This document shows, piece by piece, positions 33,355-41,749 of a stretch of 55,687 nt of DNA. Positions within the stretch are counted from its first letter, which is position 1. Every line of letters starts with the position of its first letter. Position numbers and translations under genes: made by a program. The DNA is taken from NCBI RefSeq assembly GCF_001950255.1, contig NZ_BDJK01000013.1, forward strand, positions 1 through 55,687. Reading direction: 5' to 3'. The notes under the pieces were generated by a model that searched no databases, was not told where the DNA came from, and saw only the letters and a program-made list of their open reading frames with translations. The DNA comes from Carboxydothermus pertinax. Lineage in GTDB: Bacteria > Bacillota > Z-2901 > Carboxydothermales > Carboxydothermaceae.

Positions 33355-33360
33355 TATGTT

Positions 33361-33389
33361 ATTATATTGTTAAAATGAAATTTCGTCAA
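33361..33389 (-). promoter_or_regulatory. Promoter of the ileS T-box leader
   Basis: Minus strand TTGACG (33384-33389), 17-base spacer, TATAAT (33361-33366). Confidence 0.75.
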
Positions 33390-33409
33390 TAATTGCACGC
33401 AAGGAACGC

Positions 33410-33421
33410 ATAAGGCCTTAT
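33410..33421. promoter_or_regulatory. 12-bp palindrome between divergent genes
   Basis: ATAAGGCCTTAT, perfect, 39 bases before the phosphoesterase start and 21 bases upstream of the ileS -35. Possibly an operator; no known match. Confidence 0.25.
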
Positions 33422-33459
33422 TTGAATACTAAAATTAACCTTGAGATGAGGTGACAGCT

Positions 33460-34188
33460 ATGCTCATGGCTTTTCTCGGTGATATTCATGCCAATCTTCC
33501 TGCATTAAAAGAAGTCTTGGCCGATGCCCAAAAAAATAAGGTAGCTAAAATCTACCATACCGGTGACTTAGTAGGTTATGGTCCTTACCCCAATGAAACC
33601 GTCGAGTTTATTAAGGACAATAAAATTGAAGGTGTTCTTGGTAATTATGATGATGGTGTAGCTTTTAAGAAGCCCACCTGCGGTTGTGATTATAAAACCG
33701 AAAAAGAACATGAAATCGGAACTAAATCTTTGACTTTTACTGTAAAAACTTTAACTTACGGAAATCAGGAACTTTTAAAAAGCCTTCCCCAATCCATAAA
33801 GTTTGAAGTGGCAGGTAAAAAATTTTTCTTGTTTCACGGCTCCCCTGAGCGGTTAAACGAGTATTTAACCCCAGACCTTTTCCCTGCCCGATTTGATAAA
33901 CTTATCGAAGATTATCCGGAGATTGATGTTTTTGTTTTTGGTCACACTCATTATCCTTTTTATTTTACCCACCGGGGACGTCACTTTTTAAACCCAGGAG
34001 CAGTAGGCAAACCTAAAACCAAAGACCCCCGGGCAATTTATGCTTTGGCAAAGGTAGAAGAAGATACCCTTGCCGTAAATTTTCGCCTTATCTCCTATCC
34101 CTATGAAATAACCGCTTCCGAAATTAGAAAAAATGGCCTGCCCGAGGAACTGGCCCGGATTATTTTAGGAGAGGTAACTGGAGGGTGA
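33460..34188 (+). CDS. Metallophosphoesterase family protein
   Basis: 242 residues of the calcineurin-like phosphoesterase superfamily (YfcE/MJ0936-like): FLGDIHANLPAL (GDxHxN), HTGDLVGYGPYP (GDxxGYG), GNYDDGV (GNxD), LFHGSP and FGHTHYPF with the metal-binding His, plus NPGAVG. Dinuclear metal hydrolase; substrate unknown. A CGC segment (KKPTCGCDYK) is unusual inside the insertion. ATG 33460 is chosen with GAGGTG six bases before it; an earlier GTG sits in that site. First of a plus-strand block. Confidence 0.9.
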   Translation: MLMAFLGDIHANLPALKEVLADAQKNKVAKIYHTGDLVGYGPYPNETVEFIKDNKIEGVLGNYDDGVAFKKPTCGCDYKTEKEHEIGTKSLTFTVKTLTYGNQELLKSLPQSIKFEVAGKKFFLFHGSPERLNEYLTPDLFPARFDKLIEDYPEIDVFVFGHTHYPFYFTHRGRHFLNPGAVGKPKTKDPRAIYALAKVEEDTLAVNFRLISYPYEITASEIRKNGLPEELARIILGEVTGG

Positions 34189-34193
34189 TCGTT

Positions 34194-35249
34194 TTGGATC
34201 AAGTCTTTTTATACCGCCTTTTTGACATAGCCGAGGAAATAAATCTCTTAAAAGCTGAAGAAGTCCTGGGGGAAAAAAGGCCCTTTCGGTTAAAGCTTAA
34301 GAAAATTCCCCCCAAAGCTATTCACATTGAGGAGCCGCCATTAATTTTTGAATATTCTACCGGCTCCTATTCTTATAAAGGTAAGACTTTCCAAGCAAAA
34401 ATATCAGGAAAAATTTTTGCCTGGGGAGTCTTAAGTTTAAATTTAAGTTTGGATCTTAAAGGTTTAAATGGCTACGACGAGTTAGTAGATCTTATGATTT
34501 ATTTAAATAATACCGAGGAGTTTGATAAAGTCTTTAAAAAAGAAGTAAAATTTCTAAAAGACCTTTTAACTCCCGCTTTAATTAAGCCCTCGCTGGAACT
34601 TTTTGAAGAAGATTTTCTGATATTTTTTACAACTCAAAAGCCTAATTATGATCCAGTCCCTCTGCTTCTGGGTGACAACGAGCCACTGTCCTCCGCTACC
34701 CGGGCCGAAATTTTAAATAACCGCTTTTCCTATGCCGACACCGATCTGACCATTATTACCTGGGATGCAGCCTTTGTTTATGACGCTGACGGCAATATGG
34801 ATGTTCTCGATCTCCTAGAATTTGCCGTATCCCAGCTCTTAGAGCTACGGTATTATGACAGTTTATTAACAAAAGAAATAAACGAAATGTATCAGGATAT
34901 CGACCGGGCCGAAAAAGAATGGGGCTACAAAAAACTTGGCAAGTACCGGACAATAATGAAAAGACTTTTAAAAACCGTGGCTGATATTACTGAAATTACC
35001 GAGCGGGTGCAAAATGCTTTAAAAGTTACTGAAGATGTATTTTACGCCCGGGTCTATTCCCAGGCTTTAAGGATTTTTAGAACCAATATCTGGGCAGAGC
35101 AAATTCGCCATAAATTAAATGTTTTAGAGCGAAGTTATTCCATGCTTTCGGAAGAAGTAGTAACCAGCCGCTTTTTAGCGTTAGAAGTTACTATTGTCTT
35201 ATTGATATTATTGGAATTTATTTTAGCACTTTTACCCTATTTTAAGTAA
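34194..35249 (+). CDS. RMD1/YagE-like (DUF155) membrane-anchored protein
   Basis: About 351 residues. A large soluble part (FAWGVLSLNLSLDLKG..., TDLTIITWDAAFVYDADG), then helical coiled-coil-like segments (YYDSLLTKEINEMYQDIDRAEKE...) and one C-terminal membrane helix after LNVLERSYSMLSEEVVTSRFLALEVTI. The C-terminal order matches the RMD1/YagE (DUF155) family, where a Leu-Glu-x-x-I helix ends the chain. Bacterial members are uncharacterised. TTG 34194 has GGAGGG seven bases upstream; a GTG at 34185 overlapping the previous stop is the alternative. Confidence 0.6.
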   Translation: MDQVFLYRLFDIAEEINLLKAEEVLGEKRPFRLKLKKIPPKAIHIEEPPLIFEYSTGSYSYKGKTFQAKISGKIFAWGVLSLNLSLDLKGLNGYDELVDLMIYLNNTEEFDKVFKKEVKFLKDLLTPALIKPSLELFEEDFLIFFTTQKPNYDPVPLLLGDNEPLSSATRAEILNNRFSYADTDLTIITWDAAFVYDADGNMDVLDLLEFAVSQLLELRYYDSLLTKEINEMYQDIDRAEKEWGYKKLGKYRTIMKRLLKTVADITEITERVQNALKVTEDVFYARVYSQALRIFRTNIWAEQIRHKLNVLERSYSMLSEEVVTSRFLALEVTIVLLILLEFILALLPYFK

Positions 35250-35266
35250 TTAAAGGAGGCCGTTTA

Positions 35267-35692
35267 ATGGAAAAATATGCTGACAAGATTTTTTGGGCAA
35301 TAGCTGGCTTTATTGCAGCCTTATATGTTACCTACAATGATTTCCTTTTTCTCGGGACGCCTAAAATTATCGCTTTAGCCAAAACTACTCTAATTACTTT
35401 TCTCCCAAGCCTTATTCTTTTAACCATTTTGGCAAGCTTTCTGGTAAATCGCTTAAACCTTCATCCTCTTTTAGTTCTTCTTTTATACGGTGCCCCTTCC
35501 TTTTTAAGGTTAAATGGCTTTATCAGTCTTATAGTTGCTAAAATTTTACCTTTTGCCTTAAAAATTTCGCCCCTTTTAAAGCCAGAACTTGCAAAGCGGG
35601 CATTAGTTAAAGGGATTACCTTAGCTGCTGTAACGGCAGTCGGAATTGTCTGGTCGAATTACGATAAAAAAAGGAAAAAATCCCGCCGTTAA
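35267..35692 (+). CDS. Small membrane protein, unknown
   Basis: 141 residues with about three or four hydrophobic segments (9-27, 41-62, 65-98, 111-130) and a basic tail (YDKKRKKSRR). AAAGGAGGCCG precedes ATG and it lies 17 bases after the RMD1-like gene. No family recognised. Confidence 0.65.
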   Translation: MEKYADKIFWAIAGFIAALYVTYNDFLFLGTPKIIALAKTTLITFLPSLILLTILASFLVNRLNLHPLLVLLLYGAPSFLRLNGFISLIVAKILPFALKISPLLKPELAKRALVKGITLAAVTAVGIVWSNYDKKRKKSRR

Positions 35693-35724
35693 GAAAGATT
35701 TTTCGGCTACCAAAACTATCTCTA

Positions 35725-35758
35725 AAAAAAATTCCGCAGCATCCGCGGAGTTTTTTTA
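35725..35758. terminator. Bidirectional terminator between convergent operons
   Basis: TTCCGC/GCGGAG stem (35732-35737 with 35745-35750) flanked by A and T runs of seven to eight on both sides. It ends the plus-strand block and, slightly less stably, the PTS operon on the minus strand. Confidence 0.75.
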
Positions 35759-35817
35759 TAATGATGTGCTGGTTAAAGCCAGTCCACCTAACTTTAGATA
35801 AATTAATGTTTTAATTT

Positions 35818-37554
35818 TTATAAGATATTAGCTTTAGAGTATTCCAAAAGCTTTTCCCGAACTTCCTGGGTGGTAGGCAATTTTAATACTTCTTCCGCAA
35901 GCTTCTGGCAATCCCGAGCGTCAAGCTTTCTTATAATTTGTTTTATTTTCCCAATTTTTCCTGCCTCCATACTGAGCTCTTTTAAACCTAAGCCCACTAA
36001 AAGGGGAGTCGCTAAAGGGTCTCCCGCCATACCACCACACATGCCAACCCATTTTTCTGCAGCTTTGGCAGCATCCGCCACCATTTTTATTAATCTTAAA
36101 ACCGCCGGGTGAAAATGGTCGTAAAGAAAAGCCACTTTTTCATTCATTCGGTCCACCGCTAAACAATATTGCACTAAATCATTGGTCCCAATACTGAAAA
36201 AGTCCACTTCTTGAGCAAACGCCGGGGCTAAAAGTGCCGCTGAGGGGACTTCAATCATGATTCCAAGTTCTATTTTGGGATTAAAGCTAATATCTAAAGC
36301 TTTAAGTTCATCTTTAATCTCCTCGAAAATCATTTTTACTTTGCGAAATTCTTCAAGGCTTGAAATCATCGGTAGCATTACCTTAAGGTTTCCATAGGCA
36401 CTGGCCCTTAAAATTGCCCGCAGCTGAATTTTTAAAAGCTCTTTTTGCTCAAGACCAATACGAATAGCCCGGTAACCTAAGAAAGGATTCCTTTCCTGGG
36501 GGAGGTTAAGATACGGTAATTCCTTATCACCCCCGATATCAAGGGTTCTTATTATCACCGGCTTATCCCCCATTACTTCGGCAACCTGCCGGTAGTCTTT
36601 AAATTGTTCTTCTTCCGAAGGCATTTCTTTTTTGCTCATAAACAAAAATTCTGTTCGGTACAAGCCAATGCCTTCTGCTCCTTGATTCAAAGCAAGGTCC
36701 GCTTCCTCAGGTGTCCCAATGTTTGCCGCTACCTCTACTCTTTTACCGTCACGGGTAATTGCGGGTAGTATAATTATTTCTTTAAGGTTTTGATTCCTTT
36801 CTTGTTCTATAGCTACCTTTTCCCGGTATTCTTCAAGAGTTTTTTCTTCAGGATTTATAATAACAAGTCCATTACTGCCATCTAAAATTATATAATCTCC
36901 ATCTTTTAGTTCCAAAAATCCTTCACCTAAACCTAAAACTGCAGGAATTCCTAAAGAGCGCGCTAAAATAGCAGTATGAGAAGTTTTACCGCCAATTTTA
37001 CCGATAATACCTAAAACAAATTTTTTATTTAACTGCACGGTTTCGGAAGGTGTTAAATCCTCTGCCGCTAAAATTATTTCCTCATTTATTTCAGTTAGTT
37101 GAAAAGGTTTTTCGCCGGTTAACTGAACCAAAAGTCTCCTTCCTACATCCCTTATATCTTGAGCCCGCTCCCGCATATAATCGCTGTCCATGCCGGCAAA
37201 AATTTCAGCAAACTTTTCAACAACCTCTTGTACTGCGGCTTCGGCAGAATAATTTCTCTCTAAAATTAGTTTTTCAATTTCCGGGTAAAAGGCAGGGTCA
37301 TCTAAAAAACTTTTTTGGCCTTTTAATATTCCTGCTTTTTCTGTCCCCAAGGTTTTTTCCGTTTTAGCAATTAACTCTTCTAACTCCGAAATTATCCGTT
37401 CTTTTGCCGCTTTTAAACGCTCGCTTTCCGCTTTTACCTCCAGCTCCGTAATAAATTTCCGGGTTTTTTGAGCTGCAAAAGATTTATAAATTAATACCTT
37501 GCCCAAAGCTATACCTTCGGAAATACCAAGACCAGTTACTCTTTTCTCTCCCAT
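35818..37554 (-). CDS. ptsI: PTS enzyme I (phosphoenolpyruvate-protein phosphotransferase)
   Basis: 578 residues, full length. Active-site His is in GGKTSHTAILARSLG; the PEP-binding barrel shows GLYRTEFLFM, DIGGDKELPYL, FLGYRAIR, MIEVPSAALLA and the C-terminal GTNDLVQYCLAVDR and MCGGMAGDP. It transfers phosphate from PEP to HPr. ATG overlaps the ptsH stop (TAATG). Last gene of the fructose PTS operon. Confidence 0.97.
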   Translation of the reverse strand: MGEKRVTGLGISEGIALGKVLIYKSFAAQKTRKFITELEVKAESERLKAAKERIISELEELIAKTEKTLGTEKAGILKGQKSFLDDPAFYPEIEKLILERNYSAEAAVQEVVEKFAEIFAGMDSDYMRERAQDIRDVGRRLLVQLTGEKPFQLTEINEEIILAAEDLTPSETVQLNKKFVLGIIGKIGGKTSHTAILARSLGIPAVLGLGEGFLELKDGDYIILDGSNGLVIINPEEKTLEEYREKVAIEQERNQNLKEIIILPAITRDGKRVEVAANIGTPEEADLALNQGAEGIGLYRTEFLFMSKKEMPSEEEQFKDYRQVAEVMGDKPVIIRTLDIGGDKELPYLNLPQERNPFLGYRAIRIGLEQKELLKIQLRAILRASAYGNLKVMLPMISSLEEFRKVKMIFEEIKDELKALDISFNPKIELGIMIEVPSAALLAPAFAQEVDFFSIGTNDLVQYCLAVDRMNEKVAFLYDHFHPAVLRLIKMVADAAKAAEKWVGMCGGMAGDPLATPLLVGLGLKELSMEAGKIGKIKQIIRKLDARDCQKLAEEVLKLPTTQEVREKLLEYSKANIL

Positions 37555-37823
37555 TATTCCTCACCAAACTTTCTTTCTACTAACTCTACCAGAGCATTTA
37601 CTGCTTCAACTTCATCAATTCCTTCGGCTTGAATAGTAATTTTTGCGCCAGGCTTTAGTCCTAAAGCCATAAGCCCTAAAATGCTTTTGCCATCTACGTT
37701 TGCGCCAGTATCGGTTTTTACCGAAATTTTTGCCTCGTATTTTGCCGCCTTTTCGACAAAAAGCTGTGCCGGCCGCAGGTGGAATCCGGTTTTATTAGTT
37801 AAGATTACTTCTCTAGCAAACAT
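37554..37823 (-). CDS. ptsH: PTS phosphocarrier protein HPr
   Basis: 89 residues. Phosphorylated His15 lies in GFHLRPAQ (Leu replaces the usual Ala of HARPA). The regulatory Ser is Ser47 in GKSILGLMAL, so HPr kinase control is possible. Between EIIA and enzyme I in the same operon, so this operon supplies its own general PTS proteins. Confidence 0.96.
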   Translation of the reverse strand: MFAREVILTNKTGFHLRPAQLFVEKAAKYEAKISVKTDTGANVDGKSILGLMALGLKPGAKITIQAEGIDEVEAVNALVELVERKFGEE

Positions 37824-37844
37824 AATTTCACCAGCCTCTGTTCT

Positions 37845-38297
37845 TTATAATTTACCTAAGATTTCTACCACTTGGCTAGCCGAAGACGCACTTAGAACCT
37901 CATTCCGAAATTTATCATCCATTAATTTACGAGCAAGCTCGCTTAAAATCTTTAAATGTTCATTCCCAGCCGACTCTTCGGGAACGGCAATCATAAATAC
38001 CGCTTCTACCGGCTTACCGTCCAAAGACTGCCAGTCCACCGGCTTATCCAATCGGGCAAAAGCCAGCCCCACTTTTTGCACACCTTTAGATTTACCGTGA
38101 GGAATGGCAAAACCAAAACCAATCCCTGTCGTACCGCTTTTTTCCCGGCTTAAAACAGCATCAAAATACTCCTTTTTATCAAAAACAAATCCTGCCTTAT
38201 AAAGGCTTTCCACTAACTTATAAAGGCACTCCTCTTTATTAGAAACATTTAAGCCAATTAAAATTGTATCGTTGGTAATTAAATTTTGTAATTCCAT
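37845..38297 (-). CDS. PTS fructose-type EIIA
   Basis: 150 residues of the fructose/mannitol EIIA family; phospho-accepting His in GFGFAIPHGKSKGV, plus DKPVDWQSLDGKPVEAVFMIAVPE. ATG 38297 is preferred over an upstream frame because GGGGGTATAACG precedes it. It passes phosphate from HPr to the EIIB domain of FruA. Confidence 0.92.
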   Translation of the reverse strand: MELQNLITNDTILIGLNVSNKEECLYKLVESLYKAGFVFDKKEYFDAVLSREKSGTTGIGFGFAIPHGKSKGVQKVGLAFARLDKPVDWQSLDGKPVEAVFMIAVPEESAGNEHLKILSELARKLMDDKFRNEVLSASSASQVVEILGKL

Positions 38298-38375
38298 CGT
38301 TATACCCCCTAAACCAAGCAAAAAATTACGGAATGGGACTTAGCCCACTCCTTATTATCCCTCAAAAGTTTAAAC

Positions 38376-39740
38376 TTATTTGTTTTTCTTCAACAGGTTA
38401 ACCATTAAGGCCGTAACGATAGTTCCTGCAGCAATTGCCACTACGTACATCCCTAAATTTCCTACTGCGTTGGGTATCGGGAGCACAAAAATTCCACCGT
38501 GAGGCGCCCGCAAGGTTACGTGAAACGCCATGGAAAGAGCAGCAGCAATAGCCGAGCCAGTCATGATGGAGGGAATTATGCGTAAAGGGTCGGCCGCCGC
38601 AAAAGGTATCGCTCCTTCGGTGATAAAAGATATGCCCAAAATTGCCGCCGCTTTACCCGCTTCCCGTTCTTCCTCGGTATATTTCTGGGGAGCCAGGACC
38701 GTTGCCAGCCACAATCCCAAAGGAGGCGTCATACCTGCCGCCATCACTGCCGCCATGGGCTCGTAAATATTGCTGGCCAGTAAGCCTACGGCAAAGGTGT
38801 AAGCAGCCTTATTTACCGGACCACCCATATCAAAAGCCATCATTGCTCCTAAAATCAGTCCCAGCAAAATGGCGTTTCCGGAGCTTAAACCCTTAAGCCA
38901 GGTAGTTAAAGCATCCATAATACTCTTAACCGGAGTACCAATTACATAAATCAGCAAAAGGCCCACGGCCAAAGAAGAGAAAAGAGGAATGATCAGTACA
39001 GGCTTTAAACCTTCCAAATTTTTTGGCAATTTAACATAATCTTTTAATCCTTTAGCAATATAACCCGCCAGAAATCCTGCTACAATTCCCCCAAGAAAAC
39101 CTGCCCCTATTTTAGAAGCCAGCATACCGCCAATTAATCCTGGAGCCAGACCTGGCTTTTCGGCAATGGAATAGGCAATAAAACCTGCTAAAATCGGCAC
39201 CATCAAGGCAAACGCCGCGCCGCCACCGATATCCATAAGTGCGGCCGCCAGAGTACCTTTTTGTTCAAAAGCTTTAATACCAAAGACAAAGGAAAGAGCT
39301 ATTGTTAAGCCTCCGGCTACCACCAGGGGAATCATATAGGAAACGCCGGTCATTAGGTGTTTATAAACCCCTGTACGTTGATTACTTTTTTCTTCTTTAA
39401 CCTGTTGCACTTGATTAATAAAATCAGAGGCTGTAGCCTTTTTGTTTAAGGCTTCATCCAGTAAGGCTCCCGGGTTTTTAATCGCTTCCCCCACAGAAAC
39501 CTTAATAACCGGTTTGCCGGCAAACCGGGACTCATTTACCTCGGTATCCGCCGCAATAATAATAGCCTGAGCTTCGGCAATCTCCTTAGCCGTTAGCTCA
39601 TTTTCCACTCCGACCGCACCCCGGGTTTCAACCTTGAGCTCTATACCCTTTTCCTGGGCAGCCTTTTTTAAAGCTTCAGCCGCCAGATAGGTGTGAGCAA
39701 TCCCTGTAGGGCATGCGGTTACCGCCAGGATTTTTTTCAT
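38376..39740 (-). CDS. fruA: PTS fructose transporter EIIBC
   Basis: 454 residues. The N-terminal IIB domain has CPTGIAHTYLAAEAL with phosphocysteine Cys10; the IIC domain has about eight to ten membrane segments with GVSYMIPLVVAGG, FDMGGPVNKAAY and GAIPFAAADPLR. It imports fructose as fructose-1-phosphate, substrate of the adjacent FruK. No IIA domain is fused; that is the next gene. Confidence 0.94.
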   Translation of the reverse strand: MKKILAVTACPTGIAHTYLAAEALKKAAQEKGIELKVETRGAVGVENELTAKEIAEAQAIIIAADTEVNESRFAGKPVIKVSVGEAIKNPGALLDEALNKKATASDFINQVQQVKEEKSNQRTGVYKHLMTGVSYMIPLVVAGGLTIALSFVFGIKAFEQKGTLAAALMDIGGGAAFALMVPILAGFIAYSIAEKPGLAPGLIGGMLASKIGAGFLGGIVAGFLAGYIAKGLKDYVKLPKNLEGLKPVLIIPLFSSLAVGLLLIYVIGTPVKSIMDALTTWLKGLSSGNAILLGLILGAMMAFDMGGPVNKAAYTFAVGLLASNIYEPMAAVMAAGMTPPLGLWLATVLAPQKYTEEEREAGKAAAILGISFITEGAIPFAAADPLRIIPSIMTGSAIAAALSMAFHVTLRAPHGGIFVLPIPNAVGNLGMYVVAIAAGTIVTALMVNLLKKNK

Positions 39741-39769
39741 AATTACTCCTCCTTCTTGGTTTTAATACT

Positions 39770-40708
39770 CTATAACCTCTCAACGTGCACCAGCGAAAGC
39801 TTTTCTAGTACCTCCGCCAAAGTACACGCCTGGGTTCCCGATTTAGCCGCCGCAACTGTTCCCGCCGTGGTAGCCAGGCGGGCTATTTCAATTAACGGTT
39901 TTCCCTGCAAGAGGGCAAAAACTATTGCCGCTACCATAGTGTCTCCCGCACCTACAGTACTAAGTGGTGTCACGGGAAAGGGAGTGACTTTAAATCCTTC
40001 CTGGTTACTTAAGAAAATTGCCCCATCTTTTCCTAGCGAAATGACCACCAGCGCTATTCCTTCTTTAAGCAGGGTTTTCCCCGCATCAACAATTTTTTCA
40101 GTGGTGTCAAGGGTTTGGCCCATTAATTCCTGAAGTTCTAAAAGATTGGGCTTTACCCCAAAAGGCTTACCGGCAATTCCTTCTCTTAACGCATCCCCAT
40201 TGGCATCTAAAAAGGTCTTTATTCCAAATTTACGGGCGTTTTCAATGTAGTCCTTATAAATAGCCGGAGAAACGCCCGCCGGCAAACTTCCGCTTAAAAC
40301 TAAAAAGGAAGCCTCCTTTAAACGTGATAATAGCAATTCCGTAAACTCATAAAGCTTTTTTTCCTCGACCCAAAAGCCCGGTTCATTTATTTCGGTTGTA
40401 GTTGTTGAAGCCATATCTACAATTTTTAAATTAGTTCGGGTTTCACCGGGAACATTTATAAAATAAGTTTTGATTCCTTCCCCTTCAAGCTTACTTTGAA
40501 TAAATCTACCCTGGTGGCCGGCAATTAAGCCAAAGGCTGCTACTTCTGTACCAAAGTTATTTAATACCCTCGCCACATTAATACCTTTGCCTCCCGGATC
40601 AATCCGCAATTCTTGTACCCGGTTTACTCCACCTACTATAAGTTTTTCCACGGTTACTGTTTTGTCAACGGCAGGATTTAAGGTTACTGTAAAAACTAAT
40701 TTGTTCAT
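39770..40708 (-). CDS. fruK: 1-phosphofructokinase
   Basis: 312 residues of the PfkB family: TVTLNPAVDKTV start, GGKGINVARVL and the C-terminal STVGAGDTMVAAI with the catalytic Asp. Converts fructose-1-phosphate to fructose-1,6-bisphosphate. ATG 40708 is used: GGAGG lies eight bases upstream. Confidence 0.94.
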   Translation of the reverse strand: MNKLVFTVTLNPAVDKTVTVEKLIVGGVNRVQELRIDPGGKGINVARVLNNFGTEVAAFGLIAGHQGRFIQSKLEGEGIKTYFINVPGETRTNLKIVDMASTTTTEINEPGFWVEEKKLYEFTELLLSRLKEASFLVLSGSLPAGVSPAIYKDYIENARKFGIKTFLDANGDALREGIAGKPFGVKPNLLELQELMGQTLDTTEKIVDAGKTLLKEGIALVVISLGKDGAIFLSNQEGFKVTPFPVTPLSTVGAGDTMVAAIVFALLQGKPLIEIARLATTAGTVAAAKSGTQACTLAEVLEKLSLVHVERL

Positions 40709-40728
40709 CTTTTTAGCCTCCAAGACTT

Positions 40729-41496
40729 TTATACCTCAGCAATTGTTACTTGTACCCCAAGCTTTCCTAATTCCATAGCGAAATTCTTACTGATACCGGA
40801 ATCGGTGATAAAGTGATTTAAATCAGTAATTTTGGCAAAGCGAGCAAAAGTAACTTTTCCCGCTTTACTGTGGTCGGCCAGTAAGAAGACCTCTTTGGCC
40901 GCTTTAATCATTTTTCTTTTCACCGCCGCTTCCGCAAGAGTTGGCGTGGTTAATCCTTCTTTTAAATCAATACCGTTGGTGGCGATAAAAGCTTTATCAA
41001 CCCTAATCTGTTCTAAACTCTCCTCAGCAATCGGGCCCACTAAAGCCAGGGTTTCCCGCCTTAAAATCCCGCCCGTTAAATGCACTTCAATTCCCGAGGT
41101 TAGCTGCAGTTCCTGGGCAATTATTAGCGAATTAGTTACCACCGTAAGACGAGCAAAATTTTTCAACCTTTGAGCCAGCTGAAAAACCGTTGTACCGGAA
41201 TCGAGAATAATGGTATCTCCTTCTTCAATAAATTCCAGAGCTTTTTGGGCAATAGCCTCTTTTTCCTGTTTGAACTTATCTTCCTTTTCCCGAAAGGTCA
41301 GCTCAAAATTTACCCCATGAAGAGCCATTGCTCCGCCGTGGGTGCGGTTTATAAGCCTTGCTTTCTCCAGTTCTTTTAAGTCCCGGCGAATGGTAGCTTC
41401 GGAAACCGCAAGATACTGGCTTAATTCCTGAACCGAAGCTCGAGTATTTTTTTGGATGTATTTAAGTATTTTTAGTTTTCGTTCTTCGCCAAACAA
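40729..41496 (-). CDS. fruR: DeoR family repressor of the fructose operon
   Basis: 255 residues. N-terminal winged HTH (VQELSQYLAVSEATIRRDLKELE) and a DeoR sensor domain (ILDSGTTVFQLAQ, VVTNSL, LTGG, FIATNGID, LLADHSK). First gene of the operon and probably autoregulated through the TCAAA-type repeats in its own leader; the effector is most likely fructose-1-phosphate (family knowledge). TTG start after GGGGGGACTGT. Confidence 0.9.
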   Translation of the reverse strand: MFGEERKLKILKYIQKNTRASVQELSQYLAVSEATIRRDLKELEKARLINRTHGGAMALHGVNFELTFREKEDKFKQEKEAIAQKALEFIEEGDTIILDSGTTVFQLAQRLKNFARLTVVTNSLIIAQELQLTSGIEVHLTGGILRRETLALVGPIAEESLEQIRVDKAFIATNGIDLKEGLTTPTLAEAAVKRKMIKAAKEVFLLADHSKAGKVTFARFAKITDLNHFITDSGISKNFAMELGKLGVQVTIAEV

Positions 41497-41516
41497 AACA
41501 GTCCCCCCAAAGCTTT

Positions 41517-41571
41517 TGTTTATATTTGATTATTTTGTGATTATTTTTGATTGTATTTGTTTGTTTTTGAT
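41517..41571. promoter_or_regulatory. Phased operator repeats of the fructose operon
   Basis: Between the -10 and the ribosome site of fruR the plus strand repeats TTTGAT-like units (TTTGATTATTTTGTGATTAT...) with GA at 41528, 41539, 41549 and 41569 and GT at 41559: a 10-11 base period, i.e. one face of the helix. DeoR-type FruR proteins bind such direct repeats. Confidence 0.6.
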
Positions 41572-41598
41572 TATATTACGGAATTTGAACCCTGTCAA
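41570..41598 (-). promoter_or_regulatory. Promoter of the fructose PTS operon
   Basis: Minus strand TTGACA (41593-41598), 17-base spacer, TATAAT (41570-41575): perfect consensus. Confidence 0.85.
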
Positions 41599-41715
41599 GT
41601 ATATTTTCAGAAAAATGAAGCAAAAAAATTCCGCTTATTTGGTTATTTTGGTAATAATCAATTAAAAATTTTGCTTTGCAAAATAAAAAATGAGCCAGGT
41701 CAGCAAGCGCCAACA

Positions 41716-41749
41716 TTAAAAAAGGGACTGTTTTAAGAAACAGTCCCTT
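41716..41749 (-). terminator. Terminator of the ilv-leu operon
   Basis: 12-bp stem AAGGGACTGTTT/AAACAGTCCCTT (41738-41749 with 41722-41733), 4-nt loop, TTTTTT tail. The 5' arm is coding sequence of cimA and its stop is in the loop. Confidence 0.9.
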
